From Mycobacterium sp. OTB74 (GTDB lineage: Bacteria > Actinomycetota > Actinomycetes > Mycobacteriales > Mycobacteriaceae): a DNA stretch of 64,000 nucleotides. The DNA lies in assembly GCF_029892685.1 (NCBI RefSeq), contig NZ_JARXVD010000002.1:186001-250000 (forward strand), in the 5' to 3' direction. The position numbers and the translations under genes were made by a program. Under the pieces are notes generated by a model. The model saw only the letters and a list, made by a program, of their open reading frames with translations, was not told where the DNA came from and searched no databases. This document shows, one piece after another, positions 18,933 to 27,757 of the stretch (position 1 is the first letter of the stretch; the number at the start of each line of letters is the position of its first letter).

Positions 18933-19002
18933 CGTCACCGCACCGTCACTGCCTCCGACCACACTGCGCCGTGACGCCACGGTGATGTTCTGGATGTATA
19001 CC
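18933..19002. promoter_or_regulatory. Divergent SARP-type operators B and C
   Basis: Site B, read on the minus strand, is AGTGACG (18950-18944) then GGTGACG (18939-18933), facing the glycosyltransferase gene. Site C, on the plus strand, is CGTGACG (18970-18976) then GGTGATG (18981-18987). Nine bases further lies a -10-like TATACC (18997-19002), facing the JAB-domain gene. Both pairs have the 11-bp period. The 18901-19305 gap otherwise holds only an open plus-strand frame that could extend the next gene upstream (see there). Confidence 0.65.
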
Positions 19003-19305
19003 CAAGCTGTGACACACATGCCCGTGTCAGCGAAACGAGCAGCACTCCCAGCCCGAAACGCATATGCAGGGCCCGCATGGCCGCCGTCCGTGACACAGGT
19101 CTCGCGCGGGCGACGCACCATGGCTGCGGCCCGGCCCTCGCAGTTACCCGTTCGAGGGCCACAAAGACAGTGCGACAGGGACGGACCAGACCAGAATCTT
19201 TGCGTCGCGCCGCGCAGCCAGGCCAACACCATGGAGGGCGACGAACCAGAAGACGGGGCAGTCAGCCAAACTAGCCGGGTTGGTGCGGACCCAGTCGGCA
19301 CGGCG

Positions 19306-19782
19306 ATGAGCGACCTACACCAGGACCATGACTGCAACGTGCGGCAACCTGCACCCGCACCGACTCCAGCACCTGCTCCCTCTGCCTTAGACGCCATTGT
19401 TGGAGATTCGGTTGTCTCGTGGAATCTGGTGAAGGCCTGGAACGAATCGAACCCCAACGCTCGCGAGGTTCATCGGGGCCAGCCGGGGAGCACCAAGCAC
19501 GAGCAGGGCGGGTGGATTCTCGTAGACCCGACTACCGGAAAACGCTCAGTCAAGCGGGTTCCGCGTGGTTCGAGAGACGGGCTAGGTCCAATCGTCGGCA
19601 CCAGGCCGACAGACTCGGCCACCCAGCGCGTTGTTGCGTGGTTCCATACCCATCCGAATACCGACGCTGAGGGGTACGGCAGCGGACCGAGTCCCGCAGA
19701 TATTGCATGGCAGAATGCCGAAGCCAAAGTGCCGGGGATTATCCTGACCCACGACGGTACTAAGTTCATTCCTTTCCCGTAA
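19306..19782 (+). CDS. JAB/JAMM-domain protein, putative toxin
   Basis: 158 aa from the ATG at 19306. In-frame starts at 19231 and 19018 are possible, because the frame is open far upstream and no ribosome site decides. A Pro/Ala linker (PAPAPTPAPAP) at residues ~15-26 precedes the domain. The C-terminal domain has an upstream Glu (HEQGGW) and FHTHPN followed by SPADIAW, which fits the JAMM metalloprotease pattern E...HxHP...SxxD that binds Zn. JAB domains of this size at protein C-termini occur in bacterial polymorphic toxins as well as in deubiquitinase-like enzymes. The short gene 24 bp downstream fits an immunity protein. Operator C upstream suggests control by the CIS regulator, so CIS cargo is a hypothesis. 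Confidence 0.6.
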   Translation: MSDLHQDHDCNVRQPAPAPTPAPAPSALDAIVGDSVVSWNLVKAWNESNPNAREVHRGQPGSTKHEQGGWILVDPTTGKRSVKRVPRGSRDGLGPIVGTRPTDSATQRVVAWFHTHPNTDAEGYGSGPSPADIAWQNAEAKVPGIILTHDGTKFIPFP

Positions 19783-19806
19783 AGCAACGTGCTGACTGAA
19801 GGACCC

Positions 19807-20076
19807 ATGAACACAACTTCTTCTAGGTCGTCAGGCGATTCCGACTGGGACGCAATTACACACGTAGCGACGGAGTATCTGCAAAAAGAAAAAGCATGGC
19901 AGCCGAGCGACTTTCGACTAGAAGACCACGGCGTGACCTCTGACGGCCGATTCGCCGTGGTGTACGCCATACATGCAGATGACGAAAGAAATCCTGTTCC
20001 AGGTGGCGGCCGGTCGCTCGAACTGCACATTGACCGCGCCACGCGGACGTTAATCCGTGAGTATGGCTTTCAGTAG
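19807..20076 (+). CDS. Small acidic protein, possible immunity partner
   Basis: 89 aa from the ATG at 19807, preceded by GAAGGA; a GTG at 19789 is an alternative. It is acidic and soluble, without signal or membrane segments, and ends ATRTLIREYGFQ. It resembles NTF2-like or other small immunity folds only in general character, and I do not recognise a family. Its role is inferred from position: immediately downstream of the JAB-domain gene and in the same direction, as toxin-immunity pairs are arranged. Confidence 0.5.
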   Translation: MNTTSSRSSGDSDWDAITHVATEYLQKEKAWQPSDFRLEDHGVTSDGRFAVVYAIHADDERNPVPGGGRSLELHIDRATRTLIREYGFQ

Positions 20077-20284
20077 TTAGGGAGCCGGGATCTCGCTTGC
20101 CGGCCATAACGATGGAATCAAAGCCACATCGGCGGGACTGCCGGCGGGACGATTTCGGGATCCGCAGTGGGCCTTGACCGTTGGTGACGCATTCTGGCGC
20201 GTGGTGTTCTGTCGGGTCCAGAGCGCCCGTCCACCGCAGTGACGTGCGGCAAACTCCATGTGCGACCTCGGACGTGAAAACTCC

Positions 20285-20350
20285 GGTGACGCCGCTGTGA
20301 CGGTCGCTCAACGGCTCCCACACGGGAGAGTGACAGCCACCTCATAGCTT
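20285..20350 (+). promoter_or_regulatory. SARP-type operator D and candidate promoter of the CIS operon
   Basis: GGTGACG (20285-20291) and TGTGACG (20296-20302) are 11 bp apart. A third half-site AGTGACA (20329-20335) lies exactly 33 bp, three periods, from the second. Nine bases after it is a -10-like TAGCTT (20345-20350), the same spacing as at site C. The sheath gene starts at 20409 with a GAGGAGG ribosome site. In the rest of 20077-20284 I see no gene. Confidence 0.65.
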
Positions 20351-20408
20351 GGGCTTCCTACGGCCCGTTTCGGGCCGGCAGCTCAGGTAGGCCCAACGAG
20401 GAGGCCAA

Positions 20409-22067
20409 ATGCCAATCACACCAACCTATCCGGGTGTGTACATCCAAGAGCTGCCGAGCAGCTCGCACACGATCACCCCGGCGCCGACGTCCATCGCCGC
20501 CTTCGTCGGCTATACGCACCCGCTCAAGACGGGACTGCCGTGGACCGCACCGCTGAGCCAGCAGTCCAGCGGCGATCCGCATACCGCTCCGGCAATCCAG
20601 CTGTTCAGCTTCGCCGACTACCAGGCGAACTTCGGCGGGTTCTTCGACAGCCCCTGGCTGCCTGACTACGTCGGCAACGCGGTTTACCAGTTCTTCCTCA
20701 ACGGCGGATCGACCTGCTACGTCGTCGGGCTGACCGACCCGGGCTACGAGGCCGCGACAGCGACCATCGCAAGTACCCCGCCGATCACGCTGACCGCTCT
20801 GCAACCGGTCGGGACAGCTTCCGCCGGTACGCCGATGTCTCTGGACATCAGCAACGTATCAGCGGACGGCTCCACCGCCGACCTCGTCATCAGTTACGGA
20901 ACAATGGTGGAGACCTACCGCAAGGTGCCCATCGACAACCTGTCGACGGCGCCAGCGACGGCATCGAAACCCGCTGGTGCGCTTGCAGGATCGGGTCTGG
21001 TGACGATCCAGCCTCTCGTGGCTTCGTCGCCGCCGAGCTCGCCGAAGTACCCGACGGCCGGCTCGCCACCAGCGGCGGTGTCACCAATCCCGTTCAAGTA
21101 CCCGGCGAGCCTCCCTGCGCAGTACAGCTTGACCAGTCCGACGTCGATCCTCAACACCGCCACAGCGCTGCAGGACATCGGTGCGGTGTTCACCGACAGC
21201 TATCCCCTGGACAAGGTGTCCATCTTCAATCTGCTTGTGATTCCCGGTATTACCGATCCGGGAGTCCTCGCTGAAGGGGTGGCCTACTCCGAGCGCAAAC
21301 GCGCGTTCTACATCATGGACTCGCCGCCCAACTGGGATGTCGATACGCCGTCGACGGGCGGATCGGCCAATTCGCCAGTGGATGGTCTGAGCGTGGTGCC
21401 GGTGCCGACCAGCACCAATGCCGCTATCTACTACCCGTGGCTGGTCACCACCGATCCGGTCACCGGTGCGAAAACCGACTCTCCCCCAAGCGGTTTCGTC
21501 GCCGGTATCTACGCGACGGAGGACGCATCGTACGGCGTCTGGAAGTCCCCGGCCGGACTGGAGACCACACTGAACGGCACGCTGGGCGTCGTCCCCACCG
21601 GTGTAATGACCGACAACCAGCAAGGCGTCCTCAACGGGCACGCGATCAACTGTCTGCGGGTGTTTCCACCGCTGACGCCCGTCGTGTACGGGGCGCGAAC
21701 CCTGGCCCACAACAACCCGGCGCAGCGCGACCAGTGGGGCTACATCGCGGTGCGGCGGATGGCGCTGTTCCTGGAACAGTCGCTGTACAACAACCTCACC
21801 TGGGCAGTGTTCCAGCCCAACGACACCCCGCTGTGGCACGCCATCACCCAGGAAGTCAGCGCTTTCATGCTCAGTCTGTTCCGGCAGGGAGCGTTCGCCG
21901 GAACCAAACCGAGTGAGGCATTCCTGGTGGTGTGCGACAACACGACCACCACCCAGAGCGACATCGACAACGGCATCGTCAATGTCCTCGTCGGCTTCGC
22001 CCCGCTCAAACCCGCGGAGTTCGTCGTCGTGCAGATCGCGCAGCTCGCCGGACAGACCAGCAGCTAA
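20409..22067 (+). CDS. CIS contractile sheath protein
   Basis: 552 aa. The N-terminus PTYPGVYIQELPSSSHTI followed by APTSIAAFVGY is the hallmark of contractile-tail sheath proteins (Pvc2/Afp2, gp18-like). The C-terminal domain (YIAVRRMALFLEQSLYNNLTWAVFQPND ... APLKPAEFVVVQIAQ) is the conserved handshake core that links sheath subunits. The sheath surrounds the tube and contracts to drive it through a membrane. A single sheath gene is present, whereas Afp/PVC particles have several. First gene of the operon, with a strong ribosome site (GAGGAGG) 6 bp before the ATG. Confidence 0.95.
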   Translation: MPITPTYPGVYIQELPSSSHTITPAPTSIAAFVGYTHPLKTGLPWTAPLSQQSSGDPHTAPAIQLFSFADYQANFGGFFDSPWLPDYVGNAVYQFFLNGGSTCYVVGLTDPGYEAATATIASTPPITLTALQPVGTASAGTPMSLDISNVSADGSTADLVISYGTMVETYRKVPIDNLSTAPATASKPAGALAGSGLVTIQPLVASSPPSSPKYPTAGSPPAAVSPIPFKYPASLPAQYSLTSPTSILNTATALQDIGAVFTDSYPLDKVSIFNLLVIPGITDPGVLAEGVAYSERKRAFYIMDSPPNWDVDTPSTGGSANSPVDGLSVVPVPTSTNAAIYYPWLVTTDPVTGAKTDSPPSGFVAGIYATEDASYGVWKSPAGLETTLNGTLGVVPTGVMTDNQQGVLNGHAINCLRVFPPLTPVVYGARTLAHNNPAQRDQWGYIAVRRMALFLEQSLYNNLTWAVFQPNDTPLWHAITQEVSAFMLSLFRQGAFAGTKPSEAFLVVCDNTTTTQSDIDNGIVNVLVGFAPLKPAEFVVVQIAQLAGQTSS

Positions 22068-22078
22068 GGAGAATCTCA

Positions 22079-22600
22079 ATGACCGCGCCGTCAAAACCTG
22101 TGTTCCCCGCCAACATCAGCCGATACGACCCCTACAAGACCTACCGCTTCCTGGTCTTCTTCGGAACCAGCACCATCCCGGTGGCCGCGATGTCGAAAGT
22201 GACTGGCCTGAAACGATCTTCGGACGTCATCGACTACAAGGAGGCGGGCAACGCAGTCATCCTCAAGGGCCTGGGCCGGACCAAGTACGAGCCCGTGACC
22301 CTGGAGCGGGGCGTCACCCAGGACCACGACTTCGAGACGTGGGCCAACGCCGCGCAGGTTCTGGACCACGGCGCGGCCTCCACGTCCCTGGCCAACCTAC
22401 GCCGCGAAGTGACGATCACGCTCCTCAACGAAGAAGCACAACCAGTACTTCGGTGGGTTCTGCACCGCTGCTGGGTGTCGGAATACCAGGCGATCTCGGA
22501 CCTGGACGCCGGCGCCAACGCCGTGGCGATCGAGCACATCAAGCTTGAGAACGAAGGCTGGGAGCGCGACCTCACCCTGACCGAACCCACCCAGAAGTAA
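22079..22600 (+). CDS. CIS inner tube protein
   Basis: 173 aa, the standard size of a T4 gp19-like tube protein (Pvc1/Afp1). Typical signatures are DPYKTYRFLVFF, VTGLKRSSDVIDYKEAGN, the LKRGxT-like LERGVTQDHDFETW and a C-terminal AIEHIKLENEGW. Rings of this protein form the tube that is expelled on contraction. The ATG at 22079 follows a good AAGGAG ribosome site, 11 bp after the sheath stop. Confidence 0.95.
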   Translation: MTAPSKPVFPANISRYDPYKTYRFLVFFGTSTIPVAAMSKVTGLKRSSDVIDYKEAGNAVILKGLGRTKYEPVTLERGVTQDHDFETWANAAQVLDHGAASTSLANLRREVTITLLNEEAQPVLRWVLHRCWVSEYQAISDLDAGANAVAIEHIKLENEGWERDLTLTEPTQK

Positions 22601-22603
22601 TCC

Positions 22604-23383
22604 ATGCTGGCGCATGGCCCGGCGATCGAAGTGCGGGAACCGACCGGGCTGGATGAGCTGTTTCTGCTCGAGACCCGACTCCCGCCGGCCGCTGCGATGG
22701 CTGCCCTCGCCGACCGGGTGGCGACCTTCGATAGCCGCCCACCCGATTGGCAGGAGATAGCGGCGACCCAGCTCGGGGCCCTCGCACTGGCCATCCGGCG
22801 CGCCTGGATCGGCGACCGGGTGCTCAGTGAAGGACGCTGCCCCGACCCGGAATGCGGCGAGCGGGTTGACGTCAGCTTCAGCGCGCAGACCTACCTCGCA
22901 CACCACCAACCGAGCCGGCCGCGCAATGTCCGCGCCGAGGACGACGGCTGGTTCCGATTTGCCAACTCGCCGGTACGTTTTCGCGTTCCCACCGTCGCCG
23001 ACCTGTTGGCCGCTGAGGCCGGAACAGAACCGGCGACCGCGTTGGCGTCCCGCTGTCTGGACCCGGCCCGGCTACCGGCACGGACCGCCCGGGCCGTCGA
23101 CCGGGCACTGGCCACCCTGGCCCCCAGCCTGCAAAGCCTCATCGGCGGGCAGTGCCCGGCGTGCGGCGCGGACGTCGCGATGCGCTTCGACCCGCTGGCC
23201 TACACCGTGTTGGAGCTCAAGGACAGCTTCGCCGGCATCTTCCGCGAGACGCATGCGCTGGCCTCCGCGTACGGCTGGTTGGAGGAGACCATCCTGGCCC
23301 AGCCGCGCAGCCGCCGTCGCCGATATGCCGAGTTGGTTTACGAGAGCCGCAGTGCCGCCTCGCAAGGGAGGGCAGCGTGGTGA
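22604..23383 (+). CDS. Baseplate assembly protein with two Cys pairs (gp26/gp51-like, tentative)
   Basis: 259 aa, directly after the tube gene. Two paired-cysteine motifs, RCPDPECGERV (near residue 77) and GQCPACGADV (near 184), look like split zinc ribbons. The rest is helical and Arg/Ala-rich. In other contractile systems the gene after the tube often encodes a small T4 gp26/gp51-type baseplate hub chaperone, and I assign it by position and general composition only. It overlaps the next gene by a few bases. Confidence 0.55.
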   Translation: MLAHGPAIEVREPTGLDELFLLETRLPPAAAMAALADRVATFDSRPPDWQEIAATQLGALALAIRRAWIGDRVLSEGRCPDPECGERVDVSFSAQTYLAHHQPSRPRNVRAEDDGWFRFANSPVRFRVPTVADLLAAEAGTEPATALASRCLDPARLPARTARAVDRALATLAPSLQSLIGGQCPACGADVAMRFDPLAYTVLELKDSFAGIFRETHALASAYGWLEETILAQPRSRRRRYAELVYESRSAASQGRAAW

Positions 23384-24240
23384 GGGCGACGAAGCCAGCG
23401 ATACCGGTCTACCTGTCCCAGCTGGCCGGGGCCGCGACGCACCGCGGGCCGCAACTCCATCCGGTACGCCCGTTGTTCGGGCCGACCGTAGCTGAGTTTG
23501 GCGAAACGCCCGATGCACCCGCGTGGTCGAATCCGATATCTGTTGTTGCCCAACCAGATTCGGCCCCCAGCGCGCCGGTCGCCAAGACCCCGCAGAGCCT
23601 GCCGCCCGAACCATTCCGTTCGTCGTTCCCCGCCATGCCCGCCGCCAAAGTTGTTGATATTCCTGCAGCACAGCCTTTTTCACAGAGTCAAACACCAGTG
23701 CCGCCGGCCACTCCCGCCCCGGGCTTCGATGACGTACCCCCGACTAGGACAGCACCCGTGAGCCCCGCTCCCGCGATCCCGATGCCCACCCCGCCACTGG
23801 CATCGGCCCCGCGCGCCGTAGCTCCGTACACCCCAGACCTGACGCCGCACACCCGCCCGGTGGCACTGACTGACCCCACACTGTCACCGCCCGTGTCGCC
23901 GGCCGCGCCGCAGCCCGACATGCGCCCACCGACACCCACCGGCGAGCAACACGAATTAGTTTCATTCACAACACGATTCACCGAGCCGCGGACCGTGGCA
24001 CCCGAACTGGTGCCCGTGCGACGGGAGCCGCCACGTCCCTGCGTCACGCCTGCTCCTCCTGTCGCTCAGGTCAGCATCGGCACCATCGAGGTCGTCGTCA
24101 CTCCGCCGCAGCCCGTGCAATCCCCGGCACCGACCGTGCACCAGCCAGTGCGTCCGATGGCGCCCACCCTGCCCGGGCGCGCCGGCACCGACGTCGCCCG
24201 GCGCCAGGCCCGGCGCTGGTACGGCGCAGGCCAGAGCTGA
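23377..24240 (+). CDS. Proline-rich CIS-locus protein of unknown function
   Basis: 287 aa from the GTG at 23377 (a second GTG at 23380); AAGGGAGGG upstream fits either. It overlaps the preceding stop. Nearly the whole chain is Pro/Ala/Thr/Val-rich and predicted disordered, except for a short N-terminal start (PAIPVYLSQLAG) and a C-terminal basic end (GTDVARRQARRWYGAGQ). No globular domain is recognised. It occupies a place in the operon where a linker, scaffold or unusual tape-measure-like protein could lie, but it lacks the long helical content of known tape measures. Confidence 0.7.
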   Translation: MVRATKPAIPVYLSQLAGAATHRGPQLHPVRPLFGPTVAEFGETPDAPAWSNPISVVAQPDSAPSAPVAKTPQSLPPEPFRSSFPAMPAAKVVDIPAAQPFSQSQTPVPPATPAPGFDDVPPTRTAPVSPAPAIPMPTPPLASAPRAVAPYTPDLTPHTRPVALTDPTLSPPVSPAAPQPDMRPPTPTGEQHELVSFTTRFTEPRTVAPELVPVRREPPRPCVTPAPPVAQVSIGTIEVVVTPPQPVQSPAPTVHQPVRPMAPTLPGRAGTDVARRQARRWYGAGQS

Positions 24241-24252
24241 GCGGGGTGGGGC

Positions 24253-25440
24253 ATGACCTTCGATCTCTCGGCAATCACCGACAAAATGATCCAGCTGGTA
24301 AAGGACTCCTGGGCCAGCTCACCGCTGTGGGCAGAACTGGAAGCCAGCAGCCCGCCGGGGCCGCCGACACCGACCTTCACCCCGAACATCAGCGGGCTGG
24401 CGCCTGACGTGCTGGAGACCGAAGCCGGGCCGCAGCTGAGCCTGTTTCTGTATCACGTGGAAGCCAATAACGCTGTGGAGTCACTGTTCTGGGCGCCGCA
24501 GAGCGCAGCCGGGACAGGCCAACCGGTGCGGTTCATTCCGTTCGCGCTGAACCTCTACTACCTGATGTCGGCGTTCTCGGAAGACAACTACCACCAGGAA
24601 CAGCAGGCAATGAGCGTGGCGCTGCGGCTATTCCACGCCAACCCCGTCGTGCGGGACACGACCGCCTCGCCGCCCTGGGAGCTGACGCTCACCATGGAGC
24701 ACCGCTCGTACGACGAGATGAGCCAACTGTGGCAGGCCACCACCGCCCCCTTGCGGATGTCAGTGGTCTACCGGGCCGCGGTAGTCTTCCTCGATCCGGA
24801 CACCATGCCGACAGCGGCCGCCGAGAACAAGTCCATCAACGTGATCGTCGAACGGAGCAGTGGCGGTCTGTCTGCCGACACAGAACTGTTCGGGACCTTC
24901 CGTCGGTCCAGCTACGTATCACCAAGCGGGACAGTCCCGTTCACACAGGCACCGGCGACGGTGGCACCCGGGCAACAGGTCTGGCTGATGGGCGAGAACC
25001 TTGCCGGCGCATCGATCGGACTGGTCCCCGAAGGCGGCGTCAGCACCGACATCTCCAGCTGGCTGGTGGCCGCCGATTCCACCCCGACCCGGGTGGTGCT
25101 GAAGGTACCCACCGGTGCCGGGGCACCGGCGACGGGCCGGTACCAGGTGCAAATCGGGGCGAACTCGGTACCGCTCAGCGTCGCCGCCTTCGTCAACCCG
25201 ACGGGCGGGCCCGTGCTGCCGCACGCGGCCTCGGTCAATATCGCCGGCGCCGGCTTCGTGGACGGTGCGACGGACGTGGTGGTCGGCGCAAACATGTTGC
25301 CCGCCAACCAGATTGTCGTCGGCGCCGGCGGGACGTCACTGAGCTTCCCCACCCCGGCCGGCACCTCCGGGGATGTAGTGCCGGTCGTCGTACGGGTGCG
25401 TGGCGTCGAATCCGATCCGGCCTTGTGGGTGACGCTATGA
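24253..25440 (+). CDS. Pvc16-like (DUF4255) tube-terminator/cap protein with Ig-like extension
   Basis: 395 aa. The N-terminal ~190 residues match the DUF4255/Pvc16 N-domain: start ITDKMIQLVKDSW, LSLFLYHVEANNAVES, then LNLYYLMSAFSED and EQQAMSVALRLFHANPVV. The C-terminal ~200 residues are repeated beta modules (APGQQVWLMGENLAGA, SVNIAGAGFVDG) like IPT/TIG Ig folds, which may decorate the particle. Pvc16-type proteins cap the tube and sheath at the distal end. The stop overlaps the ATPase start by 4 bp. Confidence 0.88.
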   Translation: MTFDLSAITDKMIQLVKDSWASSPLWAELEASSPPGPPTPTFTPNISGLAPDVLETEAGPQLSLFLYHVEANNAVESLFWAPQSAAGTGQPVRFIPFALNLYYLMSAFSEDNYHQEQQAMSVALRLFHANPVVRDTTASPPWELTLTMEHRSYDEMSQLWQATTAPLRMSVVYRAAVVFLDPDTMPTAAAENKSINVIVERSSGGLSADTELFGTFRRSSYVSPSGTVPFTQAPATVAPGQQVWLMGENLAGASIGLVPEGGVSTDISSWLVAADSTPTRVVLKVPTGAGAPATGRYQVQIGANSVPLSVAAFVNPTGGPVLPHAASVNIAGAGFVDGATDVVVGANMLPANQIVVGAGGTSLSFPTPAGTSGDVVPVVVRVRGVESDPALWVTL

Positions 25441-27482
25441 GCTGCGCTGCCATGGCTGATACCGGCCGACTCGACGCAAAGTTTGAGCCGGCCTGGCTCG
25501 CCGAGATCCGCCTGCGGGCAGCGCGCCGGGTGCGCTGGCTACGGCATCTGTGGTCCAGCCACCGCTACGAGGGTGAGCACGTTCTGGCCATCAGCCACAG
25601 CGAGGTCGACCGGGCACTGCTGCCGTGGGATGAACTGCGCTCCGCCGAATGCGATTACTACCGCGAGGACGAGCCGTCCGCCGCTCTGTCCGAAGCCATC
25701 GACGCCCTGACTACAGCCCCGCCCGACCCGCGCTGGGACCACCTCACCAACGCCCTCGACCTGACCCCACCCGAAGCCCACCTGGCCTCGCTATGCCTGA
25801 CCGCCGCACTTGACCCGGCGCTGTGCCGAGTCTTCGGGTATCTGCTTGATTTGCAGGAACCTTCAGGGCCGACACCCGGTTTGGTGGCGCAACTGTTCGA
25901 GCAGTCACCGTTCTGGTGCCCCGGCCCGGATTCTGCGCTGGTGCGCTGGCAGATCGCCCGCCCGTTGAGCGACGGCCGCGACCCGTACACGACGTCCACC
26001 AACTGGGAAGCCGACGCCCTGCTGCTGCCCGGGCTGATGGCACTGCCCTCGGCAGGATGGGAAAGCGGTACTACCGGCACCCGCGTCGCCGCGCCCCGCC
26101 CGCCGCTGCTGCGTCCCGAGGTCGTCGACGCCATCACGGACTTCGTCACGTCCCTCGCGGGCCTGCCCATCGAAATCGAGCTCGTCGGCCCGGCTGGATC
26201 AGGACACACGTCCCTGGCCGCGGCGACCGCAGCCCGATTCGGCTTGGGCCTGATCAGCGTCGACGCCCGGTCGCTCGCCGAAGCGCCTGATCCGCGGGTC
26301 GCTGCAGTCCGGGAGGTTCGTCGCGCCCTTCTGGAGGACTGCGCGGTGGAGTGGCAGCGTGCCGAAACCCTGCCTGCGGCAGCCTGGTCCGCCGTACCGC
26401 TGAACCCGCTCACCTTCCTGGCCGCCGAGGAACCGCTGCCGACGCGCACGACTGCAATCCGGAGATCGTTTGCGCTACAACCGATCACGCGCGCAGAACG
26501 GGTCCAACTGTGGTCGTCGCTGTCCGATGAACCGGCGCCGGTGCCCGTCACCGAATGGGCGCTGCGTCCCGCGGAGGTTGCGGTGGCCAGCCAGGTTACG
26601 CCGGCCGGTGAGACCGCGGTGACCGACGTGTGCCGCCGATTGCTGCTCGCCGGAACACCGGAGCTGCTCACGCACATGCCGCTGCCGCACACCTGGGACG
26701 ACCTCGTGGTCTCGTACCGCACCTACCAACACCTGCAAGAGGTCGACGCCCAGGCCCGCAACCGCAGCGAGGTGCTCGACGAGTGGGGACTGCGGCGGCT
26801 GACCTCGATGGGTTCCGGCCTCACCACGCTGTTCGCCGGGCCCAGCGGCACCGGCAAGACCATGGCCGCCCAGGTGCTGGCCCGATCGCTGGGCCTGGAT
26901 CTGTACCGCGTCGACCTGGCGGGGATGGTCAGCAAGTACATCGGCGAGACCGAAAAGCACCTCAAGGTGGTGTTCGACGCCTGCGAACGCGCACCCGTCC
27001 TGCTGCTGTTCGACGAGGCCGACGCCCTGTTCGGCAAGCGCACCGAGGTCAAGGACGCCCACGACCGGTACGCGAACATCGAGGTGGACTACATCCTGCA
27101 GCGCATGGAGGCATTTGACGGCGTGGCCGTGCTGTCCACCAACCGCAAGGGCGACCTGGACTCGGCGTTCGTCCGGCGCATCGCCTTCATCGTCGACTTC
27201 GCCGCACCCAATGTCGACGAGCGAGAGCGGTTGTGGCGATTAGCCTTTGCCGGTGCTTCGCACCCGTCCGGAGCCGAGCTACTGGGCTCCCTCGACTGGC
27301 GGGGACTGGCCCAGGAATTCGACCTGACCGGCGCGGGCATCAAGTCGGCCGCACTGGCCGCCGCGTTCCTGGCCCGCACCGACGGGACCCCGATCGAGAT
27401 GCGGCACGTACTGGCCGCCACCCGTCGCGAACTCGAAAAGCAAGGCGAGATCATGCGACCCGGTCGGAGGTCAGCGTCATGA
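25437..27482 (+). CDS. CIS-associated AAA+ ATPase (Pvc15-like)
   Basis: 681 aa from the ATG at 25437 inside the previous stop. The C-terminal AAA+ module has Walker A GPSGTGKT (~residue 467), Walker B LLLFDEADALFG (~522) and the sensor/Arg-finger stretch VAVLSTNRKGDLDSAFVRRI. A second, degenerate P-loop GPAGSGHT at ~residue 251 has His in place of the catalytic Lys, so the first module is probably inactive. ATPases of this class are a constant part of extracellular CIS loci, where they are needed for assembly or cargo loading. It is translationally coupled on both sides. Confidence 0.93.
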   Translation: MSCAAMADTGRLDAKFEPAWLAEIRLRAARRVRWLRHLWSSHRYEGEHVLAISHSEVDRALLPWDELRSAECDYYREDEPSAALSEAIDALTTAPPDPRWDHLTNALDLTPPEAHLASLCLTAALDPALCRVFGYLLDLQEPSGPTPGLVAQLFEQSPFWCPGPDSALVRWQIARPLSDGRDPYTTSTNWEADALLLPGLMALPSAGWESGTTGTRVAAPRPPLLRPEVVDAITDFVTSLAGLPIEIELVGPAGSGHTSLAAATAARFGLGLISVDARSLAEAPDPRVAAVREVRRALLEDCAVEWQRAETLPAAAWSAVPLNPLTFLAAEEPLPTRTTAIRRSFALQPITRAERVQLWSSLSDEPAPVPVTEWALRPAEVAVASQVTPAGETAVTDVCRRLLLAGTPELLTHMPLPHTWDDLVVSYRTYQHLQEVDAQARNRSEVLDEWGLRRLTSMGSGLTTLFAGPSGTGKTMAAQVLARSLGLDLYRVDLAGMVSKYIGETEKHLKVVFDACERAPVLLLFDEADALFGKRTEVKDAHDRYANIEVDYILQRMEAFDGVAVLSTNRKGDLDSAFVRRIAFIVDFAAPNVDERERLWRLAFAGASHPSGAELLGSLDWRGLAQEFDLTGAGIKSAALAAAFLARTDGTPIEMRHVLAATRRELEKQGEIMRPGRRSAS

Positions 27483-27757
27483 ACCAGCCCGCCACCCCGA
27501 CTGGCGCAGCCTCGCACCTGACCATCGACCGACTTCGGTTGCGCGCCAACGGGCTTGATGAAGGCGCCGCCCGACGCCTGGCCACCCTGGTAGGTGAGGG
27601 GTTGGCGCCGTCGCTGCAGCTGCCCACCGCAACCGCAGCTATCGACACCCTGCGGATCGAGCTGGCATCCAAGCCAGGCGAGAACCCGGAAGCGTTGTCC
27701 CAACGCATCATTGACGCACTCAGCCGAGCCCTCAACGGCGGGGAGGTGGCACTTTGA
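27479..27757 (+). CDS. Small CIS-operon protein
   Basis: 92 aa, starting with an ATG that overlaps the ATPase stop by 4 bp. It is helical, with RLATLVGEGLAPSL and SQRIIDALSRALNG, and has a conserved-looking LTIDRLRLRANGLDEGAARRL near the N-terminus. Similar short helical proteins sit next to the ATPase in other CIS clusters, where they may be ATPase partners or baseplate chaperones. No function can be given with confidence. Confidence 0.7.
   Translation: MNQPATPTGAASHLTIDRLRLRANGLDEGAARRLATLVGEGLAPSLQLPTATAAIDTLRIELASKPGENPEALSQRIIDALSRALNGGEVAL

Noticed and set aside
18900..19457. A 185-aa minus-strand frame upstream of the GT2 gene
   Set aside because: It crosses operator sites B and C and overlaps the JAB-domain gene. 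Its translation is low in recognisable structure and it has no ribosome site.
20174..20189. Further SARP half-sites TTGACCG and GGTGACG upstream of the CIS operon
   Set aside because: They are spaced 9 bp apart and one copy has mismatches, so they do not fit the 11-bp rule used for the other sites.
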